A stretch of DNA of 64,000 nucleotides from Stomoxys calcitrans (lineage: Eukaryota > Arthropoda > Insecta > Diptera > Muscidae): positions 150,090,005 through 150,154,004 of the forward strand of contig NC_081555.1 in assembly GCF_963082655.1 (NCBI RefSeq). The letters run 5' to 3'. The first letter of the stretch is position 1. Each line of letters begins with the position of its first letter. Position numbers and translations under genes: made by a program. The notes below the pieces were generated by a model. The model saw nothing but the letters and a program-made list of their open reading frames with translations. It made no database searches and was not told the origin of the DNA. Below are positions 1-10,200 of this stretch, one piece after another.

Positions 1-890
1 ACCATTTTTTTTTTTTGTTTTTGAGATTCCAATTAAAAGTTCTAAAGTCCATTTCCTAAAGCAATACAGCATACAGCTCACGTGCCAATCCATTGTATAT
101 GGGTAGAACGTGATGAATTATGAAAATTTCCAATTACATATGGGAATAATAATTTCCTTAATTAAATGGCAACACCATACATAAACACGAATTGATTTCC
201 GATTTGACACTTTTGTGTTAACCCCTCACCCGTGGCGACCTCACCGTAATGCATCAATAAAATAAAAAATTTTAAAACAATCAAAACCTTTGGATTGTTT
301 GGTGACGTTTAGACTCTACATGCTATTAATAGCCCCCGCAAAATACATACATCTGGCGTAAATACGGCGACGATGATGATGATAAAGAATGAAAGGAACA
401 TTTTAAACATTCAATGCAATAATCTCTTGACAGCGTTTTTTTTGTATTTTCAGGAGCCACACATATATTAATGTTCGACAGACACATGGAATCGAAACAA
501 AGAGTGTTGATGCTTTGAAGACGAGTTGCGTTTGTAAAGTGGTTGATAAAACCATTAAAGGTACACGAGGATTGGTATAGGAAAAATAAGAGAATAAATG
601 AATAAATTTTAAGCAAAAACTTCACCTTTTAAGCTGGCTGGTGATTCACAGCGAAGAATACATGACTTTGTGATTGCTTTTTTGAAACACTACAAAAATT
701 TCAATAACATGAAAATTTTATTGAAATTTTATCATAATTATAAAATCTTTTATTTAAAAAAGTAACGTGAAACAGTATTGATTTTCGCAACTAAAAGCAA
801 ACAGAGCACACCACAAATATTTGTAATTTCATCTCCAACAGCTTGATGGAACTGGATCGAATCGAAAAATAATAAAGCCGCTATTACACG
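1..890. other. AT-rich DNA without a recognisable gene
   Basis: No repeat family or gene is recognised here. The longest open frame (minus strand, 326-625) is AT-rich, has no known motif and looks like chance. Probably intergenic or intronic. Confidence 0.5.
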
Positions 891-914
891 GCATGATGTA
901 GTTGTAAGACATTC

Positions 915-1811
915 ATTGCCTTTTAAATTTCGGGATTGGACAACCCTTGAGTTGCAATCTGCTCTATAGTAAAGAACGTTTTGTCATACGAGCGCTATTT
1001 TTGTGTTTACAGTAACTTAAAAGATTCATCTCGCCCAAAAAATGGAATTAAATCGTGAACATTTTCGTGCGATTATTTTTTACAACTTTCGACGTTGATA
1101 GCTCATCAACAGTGTATCGACGAACTTAATTCAATTTTTGGCGATGAAGCCCCATCAAGGACTAGAGTTTATCATATGGTGAATTCAACCAAGGCCGTAG
1201 TTCACTCCAAGACGAATTTAGTGAAAGTCGTTCAAATATAGTTGTTGTTAAAAAAAAACATTGATGCTGTGTGCCAACTGATGTTGCAAGATCTTCCTGG
1301 GACCTATGGTGAGATTAAGAAAATCCTAGGCATTAGTGGGACCAGCATACATTCATTATTGCATGAACATTTGAACGTCAAAAAATTTGTTCACGTTGGA
1401 ACCCACACAATTTGTCAATCGATCAAAAAAGGCTCGTGTCGATTGGTCAAAAGAAACGCTCCAAAAATACTAAATAATTGCATTTTTGAGCACTCAAAAC
1501 ATCGATTTGATGAATCATCCGCCCTATAGTCCTGGCTTGGCACCGAATGACTTCTTTTTGTTCCCGTACATAAAAAATAAAATGAGAGATCAAGGTTTTT
1601 CGACACCTGAACAAGCGGTTGATGCGTTCAGAATGCATGTTTTGGAGATACCTCTTTCAGAGGGGCAAAAGTGCTTCGACAATTGGTTCAAACGCATGCA
1701 AATGTGTAAAGATCTTAATGGGGAATAAAAAAAAGTAAAAAAAGGTATTTTCGATAATTAATATTTGTTTTTGTCCTCTCTAATCCCGAAATATAAAAGG
1801 CAACCCTCGTA
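915..1811 (+). mobile_element. Decayed Tc1/mariner-type transposon with terminal inverted repeats
   Basis: The left end (915-937, ATTGCCTTTTAAATTTCGGG...) and the reverse complement of the right end (1782-1811) agree over about 23 bases, with one A/G and one A/T difference, so these are terminal inverted repeats. Between them lies a broken mariner-like transposase. At about 0.9 kb it is shorter than an intact mariner (about 1.3 kb) because the middle of the gene is deleted. The element cannot make its own transposase. Confidence 0.8.
1042..1728 (+). pseudogene. Mariner-like transposase pseudogene, frameshifted and internally deleted
   Basis: The reading starts at the ATG at 1042 (MELNREHFRAII) and is then frameshifted. 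Helix-turn-helix parts follow: QQCIDELNSIFGDEAPS near 1100 and GTYGEIKKILGISGTSIHSL near 1300. The C-terminal part is in frame at 1486-1728 with the mariner signature HPPYSPGLAPNDFFLF, where the Asp of APND matches the third catalytic residue of the D,D34D triad. The segment with the first two catalytic aspartates is missing: sequence following the DNA-binding domain joins directly to the C-terminal third. An intact family member would cut and paste DNA at TA sites; this copy is dead. Family is clear, subfamily is not. Confidence 0.8.
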
Positions 1812-2127
1812 CATATGTAAATTAAAAAAAATTGCTTTCTTTTAACGTCCATAGTTTGCGTTCCATATATTAGTGATTTCTTTTCCAAATACTAACATCA
1901 AGTTGAAAGATACCATCTTCCACTTTATCGAATTATGGGGTCCATGGGTACTGGTTCATAATGTCATTCTGGTCGTAGTTTCTTGTTCCATTCTCGGGTA
2001 ACCTTGCCAACCTAAACATTGTATTTTAATATGCCCGGCGATGTCAAATTTGGTACCTGCAAGGGGCCTAGTTGACAATCATTGCGGGTTTGGACCACGT
2101 GTCATTTACTGTCCATAAGTTTTTCTA

Positions 2128-2295
2128 GTCATACCTATAATGCTATATGGTGTTGCGTTCTGGTGGACAGCACATCAACAATACTCAGCCGGATTCAAAG
2201 AAAGGTTTATCTGTACATCGCAGTCTCTTGACTCAGTGACTGCACAGAATGCTGCAACTGCTGCTGTGGGGATAAGGGAGCTTCTTCTTTTTTAA
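2128..2295 (+). pseudogene. Fragment of a non-LTR retrotransposon reverse transcriptase (C-terminal part)
   Basis: Translation from 2128 gives an open stretch with VIPIMLYGVAFWWTA, which resembles the conserved 'RP-I-x-YG-x-x-WW' block that follows the reverse transcriptase core in R1/jockey LINEs, and then a degraded SQSLDSVTAQNAATAAV. It stops at a TAA at 2293. Only about 55 codons remain, with no catalytic YADD. A scrap left by 5' truncation and decay. Confidence 0.55.
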
Positions 2296-2564
2296 CAGCT
2301 ACGGATGCAATGCCCTATACAAACTCAGGACATGACATGGTTAGGCATTGTTGCTGTTGTTGTAGACACATTTTCATGTGGAGGTGGCGATCCTCGTTAA
2401 GATCTTATAGATGAGGAAGCTCGTCCCGGTCTATACGACCGATCGCCCCGGTGGGCCATTTGTGAGACATTTATAAAAAAAAGTACTGTGACCCGTTGGA
2501 ACTACAATACGATGGTGACGATTGGAACGGCAATAAAAGAAGCTAAAATCAAAATGTATTGCTA

Positions 2565-2768
2565 ATGCAAATTTGCCCATGAACATTCCAATAATAACAG
2601 CGCAAACTTCTCACATATCAAGAAAAGACCTCATAAGGGAGCTTCTTTTTATAGCTGAGTCCGAACGGAGTGTCGCATTTGTGGGATTACGTCACAAATG
2701 TTATCGCCAGAATTCGAAACCAGGCGTTTAGCGTCATAGGCGGACACGCTAACCTTTGCGCTAGAACG
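2565..2768 (-). mobile_element. tRNA-derived SINE, internally deleted copy
   Basis: Reverse complement of the SINE seen more fully at 17401-17688 and 21341-21648. The tRNA-like head lies at about 2705-2768, with GTCATAGGCGGACACGCTAA as the reverse of the D-arm and anticodon region. The tail, with the reverse of TTCATGGGCAAATTTGCA, begins at about 2565. The middle, including the CTAATGCTGGCAACATT segment, is missing. Confidence 0.75.
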
Positions 2769-3170
2769 CCTCTAGATGGATAGTGGGATAACCCGTATAG
2801 GAAAAAAGATGCAACTGCAGTCGAGGATTATCAGCGGAGAGTCACAGTAAAAGACTGGGCGGCACCGGCTCCTGCTTAAATATTGATTGCCTGTGATATC
2901 ACAAATGTCGCGGAGGAAATAACCACCTCTAAAATTTTTTTTGATGTTCTCGCCGGGATTCGAGACCAGGCGTTCAGTGTCATAGGCGGACATGCTAACG
3001 TTTGCGCTAGGTTGCTCCCAGATGGATTGTGGGGTACTCCGTATAGGAAAAAGATACAACTACAGTCGTGAACTATCAGCGACATCCAGTGGAGAGTCTA
3101 AGTAAAAGACCGGGCAGAACCGACTCCTGCTTAAATATTTTGTGCTTGTGATACAAGTCGAGTTATTGGC
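2700..3170. repeat. Tandem duplication of a SINE-head plus retroposon composite
   Basis: Segments 2700-2940 and about 2952-3170 repeat the same order: a reversed SINE tRNA head (CCAGGCGTT...GCGCTAG), then a plus-strand piece with TATAGGAAAAAGATRCAACT, a GGAGAGTCWMAGTAAAAGAC box and CTCCTGCTTAAATATT. One SINE insertion followed by duplication of about 250 bp explains this best. The copies have since diverged by scattered substitutions and a small insertion. Confidence 0.65.
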
Positions 3171-3262
3171 CATAACATTCCCCGTCGATCTGCCCCACTG
3201 AACCGGATCAAGCTTGTTTCATATGTATATGTGTAGCTACAACAACAACATCATGTCTTCAG
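3009..3262 (+). mobile_element. Short retroposon / LINE 3' end with CAA tail
   Basis: This matches in outline the copy at 14390-14694: TGGAGTACTCCGTAYRGGA-type segment, GGAGAGTCTAAGTAAAAGAC, CTCCTGCTTAAATA, and a terminal GCTACAACAACAACA. The (CAA)n tail and lack of a long frame fit a non-autonomous retroposon or a 5'-truncated LINE 3' untranslated end. Confidence 0.5.
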
Positions 3263-5160
3263 ACCCCAACGTTAATAGCAACTGCGAGGTCTATCGCTAT
3301 ACTGTCATTGGCTAAAACAAATCACATATAGTGTCCGTCATCACATGCCTGATTGGAACGCACGGTGATAGATTAAGATTGATGAGGATAGGGCTGGTTT
3401 AATATGGATATAGTCCAAGGTATGTGCCACCTGAAGTTTGCTGTAATTTAGTTAAAATACTATCTTCCTTTCCTTTAACTTTGAGCGCCCCATTCAGTCA
3501 GGGGTTCGCTATGACCTTTTTTGTGTATGAAATCATCTCATTTAATTTAAGTGTCTATGGGCCCAACGCCGACCTGCCTTACTGGTGTCATTTACTGAAG
3601 ATCTAAAACATTTCAATGCATCAAGGCCTTCTTTGTTGACTACACCTCATGCAAATATATGTTTGCTTTTGAAATATAGATACGTTGGGCATTCGTGTTT
3701 TGAAATATTGAGAACTGCACTCGTAGAACAAAGGAAGAGGCGTATTTGCATGTGGAAGCTGATGGACAGGCATACAGACAAACTCACTAGGCATTGTATA
3801 CATCAATAAAACATAACAGCAATAACACCACCAACCAACATTAAAGTGATTGTATTTTGTAGAGCATAGAGGGAAACGTGGGCGTTCTAACTCGTTCTGC
3901 GGGCCAAAAGACGAATATGACCAAGTCTCTCATGAACCGTAAATACTAGCAGCACGTACTACTACTTACTACACCAACAACACACATGTGTAAATACCAC
4001 ATACTCGACCGTAGCACAAACACATACGAACACACCATTCACCACTTCTTTTGCAATACACACAGATTGAGGGAAACAATTGTGGTGTGTCTATGGCTGC
4101 TGGTTGATAAATGTAAAAATGAATAAAAACTTTGAATTCAGATTCAATCACCACAATTTCATACACTTTTATTTATTAATAACTTATTCCATTTCTTTTT
4201 ATGCATGATCATATACGTATGTATTTCTTTTTATCTGCTTCTGCTGTTTATTCTCCACCACCAATGACCGCTGAACGATGAAATCATCCAACATCACCAT
4301 CATCATATTTTTTTTTACTTTTGCCATTGGCTTCATTTTTGGTATATATTTCTTGTCAATATTTCCACTTAATATTTTCATGTTCTCTTACGTAATTTCT
4401 ATGAATCATTTTAGTTTAACACTTACACTTTCGTTTCTAAAGGTTTTTATTAAAATTAGAATGAAGTTTTATCAAAATTTATTGAATTTTATGCCATCAG
4501 GGCGGAGGTGTAGACTGATTTTCTCTTTGTTTTCTGCACTTTAGCCCGATCCCCCGTCTTTTTCTTCAACCCTCTCACACACTACTACCACAATGGAAAC
4601 GTTGGCGTTCTCGGAAACTCGCGGAGCGCTATTGAGCGAAGATCGAACTGGTCTGACACAAAAAGGTATTGGAATATATATGTCATGTATGGAGAAACTG
4701 ACAATTAAACTAGCCAATTGGGAGAAAACAGCTGACGGCATGAAAATGTGAGAAGTATCGATATCAGTCGATAATTACCAATATAAGATATCGATTAATC
4801 AAAAAATTAATTTGAGATGTTAATAGATACATGAATTGAACGCTAGTAAAGAAAATGATGTATTTGTATCAATTTAACAATTCCTGCATAAAACATGGCA
4901 ATTTCCATTACAATTGTTTGTGTTTGACTAAAGACCTGAATAGTACACATGGAATACATCCAATTAGAAGACACGTGACGTGTAACGCTGCATTACATTA
5001 ACTTAAACCAATCTTTGTTGTTATTGTAGCCACGTATTTGTATGTAAAAACAGCTATTTTGTCAAGCTTCGCAGGTGAGCAAGTTTGCTTCGGATCGCCG
5101 CAGGACCATTATGGTCATTGTGGACTATTTATAACTCGCCTTTGTCAGATCCAGTATCAC
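3263..5160. other. No gene recognised
   Basis: Mostly non-repetitive-looking AT-rich DNA. Several open frames of 60-90 codons on both strands show no conserved motif and overlap one another. The only feature picked out is the CGATA cluster at 4756-4795, listed separately. Confidence 0.45.
4756..4795. promoter_or_regulatory. Cluster of CGATA / TATCGATA motifs
   Basis: TATCGATAT (4756-4764), GTCGATAA (about 4767-4774) and GATATCGATT (about 4787-4796) lie within 40 bases. In Drosophila, TATCGATA is the DREF element core and clustered CGATA is bound by BEAF-32 at promoters and boundaries. Function here is inference, since short AT-rich motifs also arise by chance. Confidence 0.3.
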
Positions 5161-5167
5161 AGGCACT

Positions 5168-5285
5168 TACGGCCATATTCACAAAACTTAATGTAGATTT
5201 TAAATATGTTTATTTGACAGATTTCATTTGTAGAACTGATAAATAAAACTATTTCAAATTAACATTATGTTTTGTGAATAAGGCT
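5168..5285. mobile_element. Small inverted-repeat element (about 118 bp)
   Basis: The left end GGCCATATTCACAAAACTTA and the reverse complement of the right end (AGCCTTATTCACAAAACATA) match with few differences over about 24 bases. No coding sequence lies between. No clear target duplication could be defined, so the superfamily is unassigned. Confidence 0.5.
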
Positions 5286-5879
5286 GACAGTTTTAAGCAA
5301 TAGGCTTTGTCGCCTCAGTGAGTCTCTCCATTCGATACTGGTGATTGATTGTTCAAGTGTGCAAAAGCAATCTTTTTAACAAGTCAATGAATTTTGGCTT
5401 TAAATTAAATAAAAGGGTTGTTGGCTTTTATATACTTCCAACATTTCATCCAAACAAGGGCAAGTACAAAATGTATTTCATCTCTGTAACCAATTCCTTT
5501 AAGGGTTTTGTTAAAAAAATTCATAATTTACAACGGAAACCAGCATAAAAATATGGCGTTGCCAATCATATAAAATATTGTCGTTTTTACACTGCGTGCT
5601 CTAATATAGATAATTGGTACTGTATACACTCCGTATATGTGCTTCATTGCAGTGATGAAATTAAGAGTAGTAAATAGTACAAAAAACGGAAAAATGAAGG
5701 CAAATTATTATTTTTTTTTTTTTGAATAAAAGTGTTTGAATAAACTTGTCTGCAGTGCACAAAAATTTAATAGGCGGTAACATACTTTTCAGAAATGTAT
5801 GCAAATACTATATTTTTGCATATTAACTGCTTTCTTTTTATACCCACCAACATGGGAGGGGGGTAGGTTAGATTGAAGG

Positions 5880-6132
5880 GCCATAAGGCCGAAACAGAAT
5901 GAGCGCGTTGAGCTTTTTTGCAACTTTTTAAACAAATCCCACAAAAGCAACGCTCAAAAGTAAAATAATATTTGACTTTGACGTTTCACGTATGGAAACA
6001 CCAAATGACGCTCGATTTTACTCGTCAAGGTTAAAAATTGTTTAACTTTTGAGCGTTGCTTTTATGGGATTTTTTTGCATAGACTTTTTTAACGCAACGC
6101 TCAACGCGCTCATTGTGTTTTCGGCCTTTAGA
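5880..6132. mobile_element. Foldback/MITE with about 90-bp inverted arms
   Basis: The left arm reads AAGGCCGAAACAGAATGAGC, then GCGTTGAGC, an AAATCCCACAAAAGCAACGC block and TCAAAAGT. The reverse complement of 6040-6132 gives the same blocks in the same order (AAGGCCGAAAACACAATGAG, GCGTTGAGC, AATCCCATAAAAGCAACGCT, CAAAAGT). About 70 bp separate the arms. No frame or clear target duplication was found. Confidence 0.7.
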
Positions 6133-6542
6133 TCTACCGTGTTCGCCCTAGAGGAATGGTGAAGAGAAAAAGAAGACGGAGAAAAACAGATAAATATACA
6201 AAACAGTACGGTACAAGGCAGAAGAACTCTCACTGATGAGAACATGATCCAGTCAACCAATTCAGATCTCTACACAACTCCAGAATGATATGAGACTAAG
6301 TGCCTAAAGGGAATCCAGGCACGAAAAGAGGTCCTCACCTATTATACTGCATTTGTGGGGCAGTGATACAAAAGATGTCCGACCGTCCCTAACTTCTCCT
6401 CATCGTCCTATATCCTGCATAAGTCTGCCTCTCCCTGCTTTCAACTTGATGTTAAGACTGACGTTGCAATGGCCTGTCTGGGCCCCTATCAAGAATCCGA
6501 AGTCATGCTGCCTAAGCACCAGCCCACTCTTCATTCATGACC

Positions 6543-6922
6543 GTCAAACCTGGCCGGCTGTTAACAGCTGTTCGCGTGAGACCACCTTGTTAAATCCGCT
6601 TTGGGTTTGGATTTTAAAATTTGTTCACATTATGTTGCTTTTTTCACATTTTAATTTATAATTTACACGTTTATGACTATAAATCTTTTGATCTTGTGGC
6701 TGCCACACATGATAATGCAAATAAACTAGAATGTCAATTGAGAAGTGTCCCGAAATTTGACAGCCTAGTGGTAATTTGCGCCACCATCGTCACAGCGTTG
6801 TGTCGTTGATTTCTTTGTTGTTGGGCAAGTGACCCAACCTTCTTAATTTAACCATGATTACAAGGCGTATTAAAAAAAGGTGGTCTCACGCGAACAGCTG
6901 ATAACAGCAGGACAGGTTTGAC
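6543..6922. repeat. Pair of inverted about 46-bp repeats 290 bp apart
   Basis: 6543-6588 (GTCAAACCTGGCCGGCTGTT ... GCGTGAGACCACCTT) is repeated in inverse at 6877-6921 (AAGGTGGTCTCACGC ... GGACAGGTTTGAC) with about 85-90 percent identity. GAGACCACCTTTAA recurs at about 11820. This may be one inverted-repeat element or two facing copies. The interior has no recognised gene. Confidence 0.5.
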
Positions 6923-7007
6923 CATAACATAATTACCAGGTAGTGTACCATAAACAGCTGAGTACAATTTTTTCTCGCGAAGTGCACTATCTGTCAAAGA
7001 GTTTTGG

Positions 7008-7026
7008 TTGTGTGTGTGTGTGTGTA
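7008..7026. repeat. (TG)n microsatellite
   Basis: About nine TG dinucleotides directly upstream of the copia insertion site. Confidence 0.8.
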
Positions 7027-7036
7027 TTATAGTTAA

Positions 7037-7207
7037 TGTTGTTAATTCATTTGTAGTTTATTCCAGACTGACTGGTAAATTTGAATATGAGTACAATGTA
7101 ATAGCGAATACAATAAAGAATGATAAAAACTAATATACACAAAAGGGAATAGAGAACACAGTGTTGCAATACAAATAATGGTTGTGACTACTTCGTACTT
7201 TCCAACA
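7037..7207 (-). repeat. 3' LTR of the copia element
   Basis: 171 bp, identical base for base to 11299-11469. It carries an AATAAA polyadenylation signal on the minus strand at 7057-7062. Confidence 0.95.
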
Positions 7208-7217
7208 CCTCCCCTCG
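7208..7217 (-). promoter_or_regulatory. Polypurine tract of the copia element
   Basis: The minus strand reads CGAGGGGAGG directly against the 3' LTR, where plus-strand DNA synthesis is primed in LTR retrotransposons. Confidence 0.85.
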
Positions 7218-7231
7218 AAGTAGGACGTCCT

Positions 7232-10200
7232 CTATAGAATCTCGGCCACGCCCAGTTCTCGAATATGTTGTTGATGCTTACTGGAACCAAGGCCCTTCGT
7301 GAGTACGTCAGCTGTCATATCTTCGGTCCTCTTGTACTCCAATTTAATATAACCAGAATTTCGGTACTGTTGCAAGAACTGATGTCGGACGTCGATATGC
7401 TTGGTACGAGAGTGGTATCCGACGCTTTGTATCAATTTCTGGGCACTCTGACTGTCGTTGAAGATCGTAATGCAGTTTTTCGGCAGTCTGATTTCCTCAA
7501 AGATTCGTCGAAGATACAAGGCCTCCTTTGAAGCCTCTGTAATAGCAAGGAGCTCTGCTTCTGTGCTCGATAAAGCCACAGTCCTCTGTTTTCGAGCTTC
7601 CCAACTGATTGCTCCGGAAGACATTATGAAGGCAAATCCTGAGTAGGAGCGTCTATCGGAGAGATTGGAACCCCAATCAGCGTCCACAACCGCATACAAT
7701 TGAATGTTGCTTTTGGTATACTTTAGTCCATGATCGATCGTCCCTTTAAGATAGCGTAATACCCTCTTGGCGGCCTTCCAATGTTCAGTATTGTAATTCG
7801 AATTAAACTGGCTTAAGAAATTTACGGCGTACGCTATATCAGGCCGAGTGCTGACTGCTAAATACATAAGGGCACCGATCAAGCTTTGGTAAGGATGTTT
7901 TCGCATTATTGTCGCATCAGGTTCTAAAGGCTTATCCAATTTACATTGTTGTTCTAAAGGTGTCACAACCGGTTTGCAATTTTGCATGTTGAAACGTGCA
8001 AGAACGGATTCGGTATATTCCTTCTGCTTTAATGACATTTGACCATTCTCCAAATCCTGGTCAAATTCTATGCCCAAACATCTGCTGACCCTCCCAAGGT
8101 CCTTCATCTCAAAGGATTCTGCCAAAGACTTCTTTATGTGGCATAGCTGTTCCTTATCGTCCGTGGCTATTAATAAATCATCAACGTAAACAGTGACTAG
8201 CGTGATCTTCTCACCTTTCCTGTTTATGAATAAGCAAGGGTCCTGTTTCGATGGTATTAATCCAAGTTGTTGTAATCTGTGACTCAGTTTCTGGTACCAC
8301 AGTAGGCCTGATTGTCGTAGACCATATATTGCCTTGACGAGTCTGCATACTGGATTTTTATATTTCTTCAAATTCCTGAGCCACGCTTCCGCAATTTCAA
8401 CGGCTTTCTGATTCTTCTCCTTGCTTGTTCCAACCGTTTCTCCTCGTGACAATTTGTGCAAGACTTCCTCCAAATAATCAGGTACATGCATGAAGACTCT
8501 TTCCTTAAGATCTCCATTCAGGTATGCTGTCACAAAATCCATCTGATGGATTTCCAGGTCATTTTCGACAGCTACAGCAGACATTAGTCGAATGGTCGAC
8601 GATCGAACGACGGGTGAGTAGGTGTCCGAAAAATCCTCCCCTGGCCGTTGGGAGCACCCTTTTGCGACTAGACGAGCTTTCTTCTTATCGTCCATTTTAG
8701 TGCGAAAAACGAATCTATTGGCAATCACCTTCTTGTCATCTGGTTGTTCGGTAATTTCCCAAGTACCATTTAATATCTGTGCTAAAAATTCGTCTTCAAT
8801 TGCCAGTCGCCATTTGAGACCATCTGGGGAATTCATCGCCTCGCCACAGGTAGTAGGTTCGTCGTTAAAAACGGCATTAATGAATTCGCAATCTTCAAAC
8901 CCCTCGAAATCATCCATGTCCTCTTCACTATCCTCTATGGCGTCAGCATTTGTGTTCTGGGTCTGAAATGTATCATTCGCGTTTTGAGATGATGTCTGGG
9001 ACTGTCGTTCTCGCTGTTCCGGGTACTCCTGTTCTCCTATTGGCATTTCATACTCGTATTGTGGCTCCAAGTCTTCTCTGATTATTGGCTCAAACGCTTC
9101 TCCATAAAAGTCTTCTGTAAACTTGACGTCACGGCTAATAATTACATGACGTTTCTTTGGCGACCACAAACGATATGCTTTCGCCTCTTCAGAGTAACCC
9201 ACCAAAATACATTCATCAGAACGCGAATCCAATTTCCCATTCGTCTTATCCTTGATCAAAACGTATGCCCGGGTGCCAAAAGTTCTCAAGTGTTTAATCG
9301 ATGGAGTCTTACCTGTCCAAATTTTTATTGGTAATTTTCCATTCAATGATCTAGTGGGACATCGATTTCTTAAATAATTAGCGGTGTTTACGGCCTCCGC
9401 CCAAAATACCGGAGGTACTCCTGCCTGTTTCATCATGCACCTAGCCATCTCTAGCAACGTCCGGTTTTTCCTCTCCGACACACCATTTTGTTGCGGCGTA
9501 TGAGGTGCCGTCAACCTTCGTCTAATGCCGGCCTTTTCCAGGTAATCATTGAATTCTTTATTTAGATATTCGGTGCCGTTATCCGATTGGAGAAATTTAA
9601 TCTTTTCGCCAGTTAATAGTTCCGATGAACTCTTAAATTTCTTAAAAGCACCCAGCACGTCAGATTTCTGCTTCAAGAAATGGACTTCACAGTATCGAGA
9701 ATAGTCGTCGATGAAAGTGACAAAGTACCTTGCGTTCGAATGTGAATTAACTCTCATGGGGCCACAGACATCACTATGAACCACTTCCAATAATTCACTG
9801 GTACGATTATCACCTCGACTGCTGAAACTATTTCGTGTCTGTTTCTCACTCAAGCACACCGCACATGTTGACAATCGTTGGCCTTTCTTGATTTCAATCC
9901 CATGTGCGCCCTTAGTATCGGCAAGCAATTTCAAATCATGTTCATTAAGATGGCCTAATTTCTGGTGCCACAGGTCGATCTCACCTATTTTCTCTTCAGC
10001 TGAATTAACAGAGTCAATCGAGTTTATAAAGTAAAGATTACCTTTACGAGTTGCTCTGCAAACTTCATTTTTACCGTCCATTATAAAGGCTTCATCCCTA
10101 TGGAAGTGCACCTGGTATCCCTTATTCGTCAGTTTTGAGATGGACAGCAAATTGGTGCGTAAATCTTTAACATACATTACGTCTCTTATTATAAAAGGTT

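Noticed and set aside
1242..1529. A separate 95-codon gene
   Set aside because: It is the helix-turn-helix part of the broken mariner transposase.
8622..8966. Plus-strand frames inside the copia element
   Set aside because: Antisense shadows of the Gag-Pol frame.
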